Shown here: positions 35,440 to 44,056 of the stretch, piece by piece
Position numbering within the stretch: position 1 is the stretch's first letter
Layout: each line of letters starts with the position of its first letter
Origin: Methylobacterium organophilum
Lineage (GTDB): Bacteria > Pseudomonadota > Alphaproteobacteria > Rhizobiales > Beijerinckiaceae
DNA length: 64,000 nucleotides
Assembly: GCF_022179465.1 (NCBI RefSeq)
Contig: NZ_BPQV01000007.1
Location: 124,001-188,000 of the forward strand
Direction of reading: 5' to 3'
Notes under the pieces: generated by a model
Told to the model about the DNA's origin: nothing
Seen by the model: the letters and a program-made list of their open reading frames with translations, nothing else
The model's database searches: none
Made by a program: the position numbers and the translations under genes

Positions 35440-37050
35440 TTACGCTTGCATCTGCCGCTGCCCGCCCATCATCAGGCCGAGCGTCTCGATATCGGCCTCG
35501 GCCGCAGGCACGGTGCCCATGATCCGCCCGTTGAAGAGCACGGCGATGCGGTCGGAGAGTTCGAGCAGTTCCTCCAGCTCCTCGGAGAACAGCAGCACCG
35601 CCTTGCCCTCGTCGCGCAGGGCCGCGATCAGCGAAAGCAGGGTGTCGATGGCGCCGACATCGAGGCCGCGGCTCGGATAGGCCGCCACGAGGACGCGATC
35701 GGCGATGCGCACCTCGCGCCGGGCCACCAGGCGCTGCTGGTTGCCGCCGGAGAGGTTGCGCACCGGCATCTCGAAGCTCGGGATCGCGACCTCGGCCGCC
35801 TTGGCCATGGCGCGGGCGACCCGGCCCGCCGCCCGCGGCCGGAACAGGCCGAAGCCCCCGATCGGCGGTTTGCCGTATTCCCGCAGGACCGCATTGTCCG
35901 TGATGCTCAGGGAGGGCGCGAGGCCGGAGCGCAGGCGGTCCTCCGGGATGTGGCCGATGCCGAGTTTGGCGAAGGCCGCCGCGTCCCCCGCCTTCGCCGC
36001 CTTCCCGTCGACGAGCACCGTGCCGGCCGTGATCGGGCGCATGCCGGTGATGACCTGGCTCAGCTCGCGCTGGCCGTTGCCGGCGACGCCCGCGATCCCG
36101 AGGATCTCGCCGCCATGCAGGCCGATGGACAGGTCGTGGAGCGCCGGGAGGCCGCGATCGTCCAGGGCGTGGATGCCCTTCAGCTCAACGAAGGGCCGGG
36201 GCGAGACCGCCAGGTCCGGCCGCCGCGCCCGCGTCTTGCGCAGGGTGATCTCGTGCCCGACCATCAGCGCCGCGAGGCTGCGCTCCGTGGCGCCCGCGGC
36301 CGGCTGCGTCGCCACCTTGCGGCCGCCGCGCAGCACGCTGATGCGGTCGGCGATCTCGATCACCTCGTCGAGCTTGTGGCTGATGAAGATCACGCCGTTG
36401 CCCCCCTCGCGGAAGGCCCGCAGGGCGCGGAACAGCTCCTGCGCCTCCTGCGGCGTCAGCACGGCGGTCGGCTCGTCGAGGATCAGGATGCGGGCCGAGC
36501 GCGCCAGCACCCGCAGGATCTCCACCCGCTGCTGCTCGCCGGCGGAGAGGTCGCCCACCCGCGCATCCGGCCGCACCGCGAGGTTGAAGCGCTCCGCCAG
36601 CGCCCGGGTGCGCTGCTCCAGCACCGCGGCGGAGGCCCGCCAGGGCGTCTCCGGCCAGCCGAGATGGACGTTCTCGGCCACGGTGAAGGCCGGCACCAGC
36701 TTGAAATGCTGGTGGACCATGCCGATGCCCGCCGCGATCGCCGCCTGCGGGGTCGGCAGGTCCTGGGCGTAGCCGTCGATGATGATGCGCCCGGCATCCT
36801 GCTTGTAGATGCCGGTGAGCACGTTCATCAGCGTGGACTTGCCGGCGCCGTTCTCGCCGAGCAGCGCATGGATCTCCCCCGGCATCACGTCGAGATCGAC
36901 GGAGTCGTTGGCGAGGACGCCGGGGAAGGTCTTGGTGATGCCCTGCAGCTCGACCAGGGGCGGCGTGCCGGGCGGATACCCGGTCCTGCCGTCCTCGGCC
37001 TCGATCGCGGGGAGCGGGGCTTCCGCCCGGGCGAGCGCGAGGGCATTCAT
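35440..37050 (-). CDS. ABC transporter ATP-binding protein, duplicated ATPase domains
   Basis: A 536-residue protein with two ATPase domains. The first has Walker A GENGAGKST and signature LSAGEQQRVEIL with Walker B ILILDEPTAVL. The second starts near residue 290; its Walker A region is degenerate (GVAGNGQRELS) and its signature is LSGGNQQRLV. A degenerate second site is normal for sugar- and nucleoside-type (Mgl/Rbs/Nup-like) importers. The product energises the two permeases. It lies 5 nt after the binding-protein gene. Confidence 0.92.
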   Translation of the reverse strand: MNALALARAEAPLPAIEAEDGRTGYPPGTPPLVELQGITKTFPGVLANDSVDLDVMPGEIHALLGENGAGKSTLMNVLTGIYKQDAGRIIIDGYAQDLPTPQAAIAAGIGMVHQHFKLVPAFTVAENVHLGWPETPWRASAAVLEQRTRALAERFNLAVRPDARVGDLSAGEQQRVEILRVLARSARILILDEPTAVLTPQEAQELFRALRAFREGGNGVIFISHKLDEVIEIADRISVLRGGRKVATQPAAGATERSLAALMVGHEITLRKTRARRPDLAVSPRPFVELKGIHALDDRGLPALHDLSIGLHGGEILGIAGVAGNGQRELSQVITGMRPITAGTVLVDGKAAKAGDAAAFAKLGIGHIPEDRLRSGLAPSLSITDNAVLREYGKPPIGGFGLFRPRAAGRVARAMAKAAEVAIPSFEMPVRNLSGGNQQRLVARREVRIADRVLVAAYPSRGLDVGAIDTLLSLIAALRDEGKAVLLFSEELEELLELSDRIAVLFNGRIMGTVPAAEADIETLGLMMGGQRQMQA

Positions 37051-37055
37051 CGGGA

Positions 37056-38168
37056 TCAGGCTCCGAGACCGGCCACGCCTTCGATCGACCAGTCCCAGCT
37101 GTAGAGCTCCATGTCGGTCATCGCCTTGCCGGCCGGGACGCGGACCTTGCCCTTGTTGTCCTTGAGCTCGCCGGTGAAGGGGTTGTAGCCGGCGAGCATC
37201 TTCTCGCGCACGGCGTCGGCCTGCTTGGCCACCGCCTCCGGCACGCTCTCGCCCCACTTGTCGCGGTCGATGCCCCCGCCCAAGGGCAGGATGGTGCCCG
37301 TCGGCTGCCAGGTGCCGGCGAGGCGCTTGGCGACCTGATCGACGTAGAACTTCTTCCAGTCGCAGACGACGGAGCTGACATAGGCCTTCGGCCCGAAGCG
37401 GCGCATGTCGGTGTTCCACATGGCCGCCTTGATGCCGCGCTGCTCCGCGACCTGCAGATAGCCGGCCTCGTCCATGATGCCGAAGAGGAAGTCGCAGCCG
37501 TTGTTGGCGAGCGCCACGCCGGCCTGGGTCGCGGCCTGGGGGTCGAACCAGGAATTGATGGTGACGACCTGCAGCGTGGCCTCAGGCTTCACCGAGCGGG
37601 CCCCCATCAGGAAGGCGTTGGTGGAGGCGTAGCAGGAGGCGACGGGGAAGGAGGCGACATAGCCGAGCTTGCCGGTCTTGCTCATCAGGCCGGCGGCGAC
37701 GCCGATCACGTAGGTCGGGTACCAGTGCGCGAGGTAGTACCAGCCCTGGTTCTCGTCGACGGTGGAGCCGTTGGCCTCCATCACCGCCACGCCCTTGGCG
37801 CGCTTGCTCACGTCCTTGAGGAAGTCGCCGTATTGCGAGGTGGCGAAGATGATGTTCGCCTTCTGCGAGACGAACTGGCGGAAGGTGCGGGTCGCGTCCG
37901 CGGAATAGGGGATCGACTCGACGAAGAGCGTCTTGGCCTGCGGGAAGGCGGCCTGGACGGCCTTCATGCCCTGGTCGTGGCTCCAGGTCCAACCCTCGTC
38001 GTTGACGGGGCCGACATGCCCGAAGGCGATGACCGCATCCTTCTCGGCGACGGGGGCGAAGCTGGCGGCCTGTGCCTGCCTGAGGGTGGGCGGGAGCAGA
38101 AGCCCGGCCCCGGCCGCGGCCCCGAGCCCAAGGAAGCGGCGCCGGTCGGGCGTCAAGATCTTTGCCAT
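37056..38168 (-). CDS. BMP-family (nucleoside-type) periplasmic binding protein
   Basis: A 370-residue solute-binding protein with a Tat-type signal (RRRFLGLGAAAGAGLL, cleavage after QAQA near residue 34) and the Med/BMP fold: AFGHVGPVNDEGWTWSHDQG, a FATSQYGDF segment and VIGVAAGLMSKTG. BMP proteins bind purine nucleosides and related ligands. Start ATG 38168; upstream frame is not protein-like. It is the first gene of a minus-strand operon that runs to 26106, so import and degradation of the ligand are probably coexpressed. Confidence 0.92.
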   Translation of the reverse strand: MAKILTPDRRRFLGLGAAAGAGLLLPPTLRQAQAASFAPVAEKDAVIAFGHVGPVNDEGWTWSHDQGMKAVQAAFPQAKTLFVESIPYSADATRTFRQFVSQKANIIFATSQYGDFLKDVSKRAKGVAVMEANGSTVDENQGWYYLAHWYPTYVIGVAAGLMSKTGKLGYVASFPVASCYASTNAFLMGARSVKPEATLQVVTINSWFDPQAATQAGVALANNGCDFLFGIMDEAGYLQVAEQRGIKAAMWNTDMRRFGPKAYVSSVVCDWKKFYVDQVAKRLAGTWQPTGTILPLGGGIDRDKWGESVPEAVAKQADAVREKMLAGYNPFTGELKDNKGKVRVPAGKAMTDMELYSWDWSIEGVAGLGA

Positions 38169-38362
38169 CGATGCAGTCCCCGTGGCGGGCGCTGGTTTCG
38201 CGCCCTGTGCAGGGACCGGAGCGGCAAGAAGCGTGCCTGTTCCGGGGAAGCGGGTCCCCACGGGAAGTCCGCCCGGCCCGCATCTCGGCCGCGTTGGTGC
38301 AAATCCTGCGATGCGCCCCCGGCCGCGCCCTCCCGGGGCACGGAAGCCGGAGTCGAGGCTCA
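38169..38362. promoter_or_regulatory. Divergent control region of the catabolic cluster
   Basis: A 194-bp gap between the two divergent operons (BMP importer leftward; acylphosphatase-like/Rieske genes rightward). It must hold both promoters. I could not find a convincing palindrome or a -35/-10 pair; a TGCAAATCCTGCGATGC segment at about 38298-38314 has repeated TGC elements that loosely recall the LysR-linked palindrome at 45397, but this is weak. Only the location is firm. Confidence 0.4.
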
Positions 38363-38602
38363 GTGCAAACCTTCACGACCATCGTTTTCACCGGCCGCTT
38401 CCGGCCGGCGAGCTTTCGCGCCTTCGCCGAACACCGCGCCCATCTGCTCGATCTCGGCGCGCGCTTCGTCGAGGCGGGCCCGGAGCGGATCACGGTCGCC
38501 GTGTCCGGTCAGCGCGACTTCGTCGATGCCTTCGAGATGGCCTGCAGCCTCGGACCGATCGATTGCCTCGTCCTGGAGGTCGAGCGCGCAGATGCGTCCT
38601 AA
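38363..38602 (+). CDS. Small acylphosphatase-like protein
   Basis: A 79-residue protein starting with GTG 38363, with GAGG 5 nt before. The layout follows the acylphosphatase fold: TIVFTGRFRPASFRAFAEHRA in two parts, a central strand ITVAVSGQRDFVDAF, and CSLGPIDCLVLEVE at the end. The classical catalytic loop G.VQGVGFR is altered to GRFRPASFR: the Phe-Arg pair is kept but the phosphate-loop glycines are not, so enzyme activity is doubtful. It is the first gene of the plus-strand operon, 27 nt before the Rieske gene, and might be an assembly or regulatory partner. Confidence 0.6.
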   Translation: MQTFTTIVFTGRFRPASFRAFAEHRAHLLDLGARFVEAGPERITVAVSGQRDFVDAFEMACSLGPIDCLVLEVERADAS

Positions 38603-38629
38603 CACTTTGGATACAAGGAGATTTCTGGC

Positions 38630-39280
38630 ATGAACGAGACGCCGGGGTGGTACGCCCTCGCCCTCTCCGCGGACCTCGATCCGGGCACCTCCACCGGGAC
38701 GCGCCTGTTCGGCAACGAACTCGTCGTCTGGCGCGATCAGGCCGGCGCGGCCCATATCTGGGAGGACCGCTGCCCGCATCGCGGCATGCGCCTCAGCTTC
38801 GGCTTCGTGCGCGGCGACCACATCGCCTGCCTCTATCACGGCTGGCAATACGACACCGCCGGCCAGTGCCGCTACATCCCGGCCCATCCGGATCTCGAGG
38901 TCAGCCCGATGATCCGCACGCGCACCTACCGGAGCGTGGAGCGGAGCGGCCTGATCTGGGTGGCCTGGGAGACGGAATCCGATCCGCCGCCCGAGACTGC
39001 GGCGGAGTCGCTCACCGTCCTGCGCAGCCTGACCCTCGACGTGCCGGCCGCGAGCCTCCCCGACGCCTTCGCCGTGACGGAAGGGGCGGACGGGCTTCTG
39101 CGGGGCACCCTCGCCGGGCTTCCCGTGCGGCTCGCGGTGCAGCCGCTCGCGCCGGCGCAAAGCGCTGCCCACATTCTGCTCGACGGTCCGAGCGATGCCT
39201 TTACGAGCGCAGACCGTGCACGGGCCGCGCATGCCTGTGCAGCACTCCGCTCCGCGCTCGAAATGCGGGCAGCGTCATGA
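38630..39280 (+). CDS. Stand-alone Rieske [2Fe-2S] protein
   Basis: A 216-residue protein whose first 120 residues are a complete Rieske domain: Cys48-Pro-His50 (DRCPHRGM) and Cys67-x2-His70 (CLYHGWQYD), then IPAHPDLEV and GLIWVAW, exactly as in the N-terminal half of Rieske oxygenases. No mononuclear iron motif follows; residues 125-216 form a short extra domain I do not recognise. AAGGAG precedes ATG 38630. It overlaps the GST-like gene by 4 nt. It is the obvious electron donor for the two Rieske-less catalytic subunits in the flanking operons. Confidence 0.9.
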   Translation: MNETPGWYALALSADLDPGTSTGTRLFGNELVVWRDQAGAAHIWEDRCPHRGMRLSFGFVRGDHIACLYHGWQYDTAGQCRYIPAHPDLEVSPMIRTRTYRSVERSGLIWVAWETESDPPPETAAESLTVLRSLTLDVPAASLPDAFAVTEGADGLLRGTLAGLPVRLAVQPLAPAQSAAHILLDGPSDAFTSADRARAAHACAALRSALEMRAAS

Positions 39281-39906
39281 GCACGATCCTCTACGACTAC
39301 GAACTCGACGAGAACGGCTACAAGGTCCGACTGCTGCTCGGCGCCCTCGGGGTCGCCCACGAGACGGTGGGCGTCGACATGTTCCCCGGCGCCGAGCAGA
39401 CGCGCTCGCCGCTGATCGAGCGGAATCCGCTCGGCACCCTGCCGATCCTCGTGGACGGGGAGACGGTGCTGCGGGAGGCGGAGGCGATCCTCGTCTATCT
39501 CGCCCGCCGCCACGATCCGGCCGGGACCTGGCTCCCCGGGGAGCCGGGCGCGCTGGGGCAGACCATGGCCTGGCTCGTCTTCGCCGCCCGGGACCTGCAG
39601 GCCGCGACGCTCGCCCGCCGGACCGCGATGTTCGACGTGCCCGGCGACGCCGCTTCCCTGGAACAGGCGTCGCGGGCCGCCTTCAATGCCATGGAGGACC
39701 ACATGGTCCTGCGCGGCATCGCCGGCAGACGCTGGTTCGTCGGCGAGAGCGCGACCATCGCCGACCTCGCCCTGTTCCCCGCCTTCGCGCTGAGCCGCGA
39801 CCACGGCATCGACCACGAGGCCTACCCGGCCCTTCGCCGCTGGATGCGCGCCGTGCGCACCCTGCCGGGCTTCCGCACCATGCCCGGCATCCCGGACTAC
39901 CACTGA
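39277..39906 (+). CDS. Glutathione S-transferase-fold protein
   Basis: A 209-residue GST-fold protein: thioredoxin-like N-terminal domain (LYDYELDENGYKVRLLLGAL, NPLGTLPILVDGETVLREAEAIL in parts) and an all-helical C-terminal domain with the ATIADLALFPAF N-capping motif. It overlaps the Rieske gene by 4 nt, which suggests a stoichiometric partner. In purine N-demethylation of Pseudomonas, the GST-like protein NdmE is needed to hold the Rieske-less NdmC with NdmD; the same structural role is an attractive inference here. Ordinary glutathione chemistry is the alternative. Confidence 0.88.
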   Translation: MSTILYDYELDENGYKVRLLLGALGVAHETVGVDMFPGAEQTRSPLIERNPLGTLPILVDGETVLREAEAILVYLARRHDPAGTWLPGEPGALGQTMAWLVFAARDLQAATLARRTAMFDVPGDAASLEQASRAAFNAMEDHMVLRGIAGRRWFVGESATIADLALFPAFALSRDHGIDHEAYPALRRWMRAVRTLPGFRTMPGIPDYH

Positions 39907-39933
39907 GGATTTCATGACGATGAGAGTGTTCCC

Positions 39934-40434
39934 ATGACGCCGGGTGCCGTCGACGCGGTCCTGCGGGGACTGAAGAAGGCGGGCGTGTCCGTCGCCTGCT
40001 ACCTGCCGGATTCCCTGTTCAAGCCGCTCTATCCGGCACTCGACGCCGATCCGGATATCCGCACCATCCCCGTGACCAACGAGGGCGAGGGCGCCGCGAT
40101 CTGCGGCGGCGTCTTCCTCTCGGGCAAGCGCGCCGTACTGGTGATGGAGAATTCGGGCCTGCGCGCCTCGGTCGAGCCCCTCGCCCGGATGGGGCTCGGT
40201 GCCGGCATCCCGGTGGTGATGCTGATGAGCTACCGGGGCGAACTCGGCGAGAACAATTGGTGGGCGATCCCCCACGGCATCACCATGGAGCCGGTGCTCC
40301 AGGCCCTGCGCGTGCCCTACCGCGTGGTGCGGGAAGAGGCGGAGGTCGAGCGCAGCATCGAGGACGCCTACGCCTCGGCCTACGCCTCCTACTACCACAC
40401 CGCGATCGTTCTCGGCGGGAGCCTCGTGCGATGA
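39934..40434 (+). CDS. ThDP-dependent decarboxylase-like, pyrimidine-binding subunit (ComD-like)
   Basis: A 166-residue subunit resembling the alpha part of sulfopyruvate decarboxylase and the N-terminal half of phosphonopyruvate decarboxylase: YLPDSLFKPL, the NEGEGAAICGGV motif with the ThDP-activating Glu, and VMENSGLRASVEPLA. It overlaps the next gene by 4 nt. With that gene it makes one complete thiamine-diphosphate site. The substrate is a 2-oxo acid; there are no sulfolactate or phosphonate genes around, so the name by homology should not be taken as the true reaction. Confidence 0.8.
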   Translation: MTPGAVDAVLRGLKKAGVSVACYLPDSLFKPLYPALDADPDIRTIPVTNEGEGAAICGGVFLSGKRAVLVMENSGLRASVEPLARMGLGAGIPVVMLMSYRGELGENNWWAIPHGITMEPVLQALRVPYRVVREEAEVERSIEDAYASAYASYYHTAIVLGGSLVR

Positions 40435-41042
40435 TGACACGCTACGACTGCATGAAGCTCCTCAGCCGCCGGCTGAAGGACGAGCTTGTCATCCTCTCCC
40501 TCGGGGGCAGCGTGGACGAGTGGTACGACGCCGCCCCGCACATGCGCGCGGCGAGCCTGTTCCAGCAGCAGCTCGGCTGCGTGACGCCCCAGGCCTTCGG
40601 ACTCGCCGCGGGCCTGCCCCACCGCCGCATCGTCTCCCTCGACACGGATGGCGGCCTGCTCTTCAACCTCGGCATCCTGGCGACGCTGGCCAACGAGCAG
40701 CCGAAGAACCTGTTCGTCGTCGTCTGGGACAACCAGTGCTACCAGTCGATCGGCGGCCCGCCGACCCACACCGCCAAGGGCCGGGTCGATCTCGCCGGCA
40801 TGGCCCGGGGCGCCGGCATCGAGCACGCCTACACGGCCCGCGACCTCGACTCCTTCGAGCGGCATTGCGCCGAGGGCCTTGCCGCCGACAGCCCCTACAT
40901 CGTCGTCGCCAAGGTGGACGGCACCGTGCGGGCGGGCATCAAGCGCAAGCACAGCGACGGGCGCGAGGACAAGTACATCTTCGTGCGCCATGTCGAGGCG
41001 ACCGAAGGCATCGTCATCATGGGCCCGAGCGAGCACAACTGA
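40431..41042 (+). CDS. ThDP-dependent decarboxylase-like, ThDP-binding subunit (ComE-like)
   Basis: A 203-residue subunit with the thiamine-diphosphate/Mg motif beginning at DTDGGLLFNLG and ending near VVWDNQCYQSIGG, as in ComE. ATG 40431 (or the next codon) overlaps the alpha-like gene by 4 nt; the stop TGA overlaps the GMC gene start by 1 nt. The C-terminal 30 residues (KRKHSDGREDKYIF) are highly charged. It completes the enzyme described for the preceding gene. Confidence 0.8.
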   Translation: MMTRYDCMKLLSRRLKDELVILSLGGSVDEWYDAAPHMRAASLFQQQLGCVTPQAFGLAAGLPHRRIVSLDTDGGLLFNLGILATLANEQPKNLFVVVWDNQCYQSIGGPPTHTAKGRVDLAGMARGAGIEHAYTARDLDSFERHCAEGLAADSPYIVVAKVDGTVRAGIKRKHSDGREDKYIFVRHVEATEGIVIMGPSEHN

Positions 41043-42595
41043 TGCTCACCGACGCCGATGAGGGACTGAAAGCCGCCTACGACATCATCGTCGTGGGCGC
41101 CGGCACCGGCGGATGCGTGGTGGCCGGGCGGCTCGCCGCCGCCGGCCTCCAGGTGCTGCTGGTCGAGGCCGGCCCGCGGGACGAGGCGCATCCCGCCGTC
41201 GCGGATGCGGGCGCCTGGGTGAGTCTGCTCGGCGGCCCCCTGGATTGGGGGCTCGCCTACGCGCCGGGGCCGCAGATTGGCGGCCGCGTGGTCCCGATCC
41301 CGCGCGGCCGGGTGCTGGGCGGTTCGAGCAGCATCAACGCGATACTGTGGAACCGCGGGCACCGCGCCGATTACGACGCCTGGGCCGCCGCCGGCGCCAC
41401 GGGCTGGGACTTCGACAGCATCCTCCCCTTCTTCAAGCGGGCGGAGGACTGGGAGGGCGGCGAGACGGCCCTGCGCGGCGCCGGCGGGCCGCTGCGCATC
41501 GAGACCGCGCGCGATCCCCATCCCGTCGCCCGCGCGCTCGTGGAAGGGGCGGCCGAGCTGGGCTTCCCCGTCCTGGCCGACGCCAACGGGCCGGACATCG
41601 CTGGGGCCGCCTTCGCCAACCTGAACCAGCGGGCCGGACGGCGCTGGAGCGTGGTGGACGGCTATATCCGCCCCCTCGCCGGCAATCCGAACCTCACGGT
41701 GCTGACCGGCTCCGCCGCCCTGGAGCTCACCTTCGAGGGCTCGGCCTGCACCGGCCTGCGCCACAGCCTCGACGGCCGCATCGTCGAGACGCGGGCGCGC
41801 CGGGAGGTCGTGCTGGCGCTGGGCGCCATCGAGACGCCGCGCCTGCTCATGCGCTCCGGCATCGGCGATCCGGAGGACCTCGTCCGCCTCGGGCTGCCCC
41901 GGCGCCTGGCCCTGCCCGGCATCGGGGCGAACCTGCAGGACCATCCCCTGCTGATGGGCGTGAATTTCCGCGTCGAGAAGGCTCTCGGGCCGGTGCGGGA
42001 CAATGGCGGCGGGGCGCAGCTCAACTGGCGCAGCCGCGACGGGCTCGCCGTGCCGGACCTCCACGCCTTCGTGGTGCAGGGCCCCCATGCCGGCCCGGAG
42101 ATCGCCGCCGAATACGGCGTTTCCGGCCACGTCTTCGCGGTCTCGCCGGGGCTGATGGGCTCGCGCAGCGTCGGCTTCCTGCGGATGGAGAGCGCCGCCC
42201 TCGACGGGCCGGTCACGATCCAGCCGAACTACCTCGCCGAGGCGGCCGACCGCGATGCCCTGATCGCTTCCCTCGACACGGTGCTGGCGCTCGCCGACAC
42301 GGCGCCGTTCCGCCGGCTCGGCGCCGTTCCGCTCTCGCCCCCGCGGCGGCTGACGCGCGCGGAGGCCGGGCGCTTCGTGGAGCGGACCTGCTCCACCTTC
42401 TTCCACACCTGCGGCACCTGCGCGATGGGCACCGGGCCGGCCGCCGTGGTCGATCCGGCCCTGAACCTGCATGGGGCGACGGGCCTCCGCATCGCCGACG
42501 CCTCCGTGATCCCGCTCATCCCGACCTGCAACACGCAGGCCCCCGTCGTCATGATCGCCGAGCGCGCCGCCGACCTCGTCGCGGCCGCCGCCTGA
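41042..42595 (+). CDS. GMC-family FAD oxidoreductase
   Basis: A 517-residue flavoprotein. It has the FAD dinucleotide motif VVGAGTGGCVVAGRL near residue 15, GMC signature 1 (RGRVLGGSSSINAILWNRG), signature 2 (LGAIETPRLLMRSGIG) and the C-terminal active-site His and Asn regions (HTCGTCAMG and PTCNTQAP). It oxidises an alcohol or an amino-alcohol-type group (choline-dehydrogenase-like) without a signal peptide, so in the cytoplasm. It is translationally coupled to the decarboxylase subunit upstream. Its specific substrate in this pathway is unknown. Confidence 0.88.
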   Translation: MLTDADEGLKAAYDIIVVGAGTGGCVVAGRLAAAGLQVLLVEAGPRDEAHPAVADAGAWVSLLGGPLDWGLAYAPGPQIGGRVVPIPRGRVLGGSSSINAILWNRGHRADYDAWAAAGATGWDFDSILPFFKRAEDWEGGETALRGAGGPLRIETARDPHPVARALVEGAAELGFPVLADANGPDIAGAAFANLNQRAGRRWSVVDGYIRPLAGNPNLTVLTGSAALELTFEGSACTGLRHSLDGRIVETRARREVVLALGAIETPRLLMRSGIGDPEDLVRLGLPRRLALPGIGANLQDHPLLMGVNFRVEKALGPVRDNGGGAQLNWRSRDGLAVPDLHAFVVQGPHAGPEIAAEYGVSGHVFAVSPGLMGSRSVGFLRMESAALDGPVTIQPNYLAEAADRDALIASLDTVLALADTAPFRRLGAVPLSPPRRLTRAEAGRFVERTCSTFFHTCGTCAMGTGPAAVVDPALNLHGATGLRIADASVIPLIPTCNTQAPVVMIAERAADLVAAAA

Positions 42596-42606
42596 AGAGT
42601 ATCGTC

Positions 42607-43989
42607 ATGAGTACCGACCGCATCCTCGCCGCCGACCTCGTCCTCACCATGGATGCGGAGAACCGCGTCCTCACCGACGGCGCCGTGCTGGTGCAGGGCA
42701 ACCGCATCGGCGCCGTGGGCAAGCGGGAGGAGCTGGTGGCGGCCCATCCCGCCGCCGCCCTCGTGCGCCTGCCGGACCGCCTGCTGATGCCGGGCCTCGT
42801 GAACGCGCACATGCATTCCGGCTTCCTGCGCGGCACCGCCGAGCACCTGCCGGTCTGGGACTGGCTGCGGCTGCACATCAACCCGATGCACCGGGTCCTG
42901 AACGCGCAGGAAGCCGAGGCGGCCTCCTGGCTCTGCTACGCGGAGAGCGTGCTCTCGGGCACCACGACGACCCTCGACATGTGGCGCTTCATGGAGGGCA
43001 GCGCCAAGGCGGCGGAGGGCATCGGCAACCGCCTCGTCTGCGTGCCCTATGTCGGCGAGCACGCGGATTACGACTACTTCGACCGCCTCGACGACAACGA
43101 GGCCCTGATCGAATCCCGCCACGGCAGCGCGGAGGGACGCATCTCGGTCTGGGTCGGGCTGGAACACCTGTTCTACGCCGACGAGGCGGGCCAGCGCCGG
43201 GCCATCGAGATGGCGAAGCGGCACAACACGGGCTTCCACACCCATTGCAGCGAGGCAGAGGTCGAGGTCGCCGAGTTCGAGCGGCGCTATGGCTGCCGGG
43301 CGATGTTCGCCCTCGACAAGCTCGGCTTCTTCGAGGCGCCCAAGGCGCTGATCGCCCATGCGGTCTGGCTCGACCTGGCGGAGGTGGCGCTGATCGCGGG
43401 GCGGGGCGTCGCAGTGGCGCATAACCCGGTGAGCAACATGAAGCTCGCGAGCGGCATCGCCCCGATCGAAGCCATGCTGAAGGCCGGCGTCGCGGTCGGG
43501 CTCGGCACCGACGGCGAGAAGGAGAACAACAACCTCGACGTGTTCGAGGAGATGAAGACCGCCTCGCTGCTCGGCAAGCTCAAGAGCCTCGACGCCGCCG
43601 CCCTCGATTCCTGGCAGGCCCTGCGCATGGGCACGATCCTCGGGGCGAAGGCGCTCGGGCTCGATCACGAGATCGGCTCCCTCGAGGCCGGCAAGAAGGC
43701 CGACCTGATCGCGGTTCGTACCGACACGCCGCGCATGACGCCGCTCTTCGGCGAGGGGCCGTATTTCAACCTGCAGCACAATCTCGTCCACGCGGTGCGC
43801 GGCTCGGATGTCGACCTCACCATGGTCGACGGACGAGTCGTGGTGCAGGACGGCCGCCTGCTCGGCACGGATCTGCGCGGCCTGATCGACCACGTACGCG
43901 GCCTCGCGCCGGGCCTCTTCGCCCGCCGCGCCGCCTGGCTCGCCGAGCACGAGACCGGCACGGTGCAATGGACCGGCCCCGGCGCGTGA
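42607..43989 (+). CDS. Amidohydrolase, ATZ/TRZ/SAH-deaminase-like
   Basis: A 460-residue amidohydrolase with the metal ligands NAHMHSG, FHTHCSEAE, LIAHAVWLD and GLGTDGEKENNN, as in methylthioadenosine/S-adenosylhomocysteine deaminases and chlorohydrolase relatives. It hydrolyses an amino or related group on a heterocycle. It follows the GMC gene by 11 nt and precedes the second Rieske-like gene by 67 nt. It is only distantly like the amidohydrolase at 31976, so the pathway has two separate hydrolytic steps or substrates. Confidence 0.85.
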   Translation: MSTDRILAADLVLTMDAENRVLTDGAVLVQGNRIGAVGKREELVAAHPAAALVRLPDRLLMPGLVNAHMHSGFLRGTAEHLPVWDWLRLHINPMHRVLNAQEAEAASWLCYAESVLSGTTTTLDMWRFMEGSAKAAEGIGNRLVCVPYVGEHADYDYFDRLDDNEALIESRHGSAEGRISVWVGLEHLFYADEAGQRRAIEMAKRHNTGFHTHCSEAEVEVAEFERRYGCRAMFALDKLGFFEAPKALIAHAVWLDLAEVALIAGRGVAVAHNPVSNMKLASGIAPIEAMLKAGVAVGLGTDGEKENNNLDVFEEMKTASLLGKLKSLDAAALDSWQALRMGTILGAKALGLDHEIGSLEAGKKADLIAVRTDTPRMTPLFGEGPYFNLQHNLVHAVRGSDVDLTMVDGRVVVQDGRLLGTDLRGLIDHVRGLAPGLFARRAAWLAEHETGTVQWTGPGA

Positions 43990-44056
43990 GGCCATGGAAC
44001 GGAGCCGGCGCGGGCGGCGACGCCCCCGCGCCGGGAGAGCGAGGAGGGACAGGGAC

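Noticed and set aside
38162-38360. Longer N-terminal extension of the acylphosphatase-like gene into the divergent gap
   Set aside because: The extension would overlap the start of the BMP gene and has no fold-like features; GTG 38363 has a ribosome site.
39934-41042. Annotation as true sulfopyruvate decarboxylase
   Set aside because: Sequence family fits but no sulfolactate, coenzyme M or phosphonate gene is present; only the enzyme class is stated.
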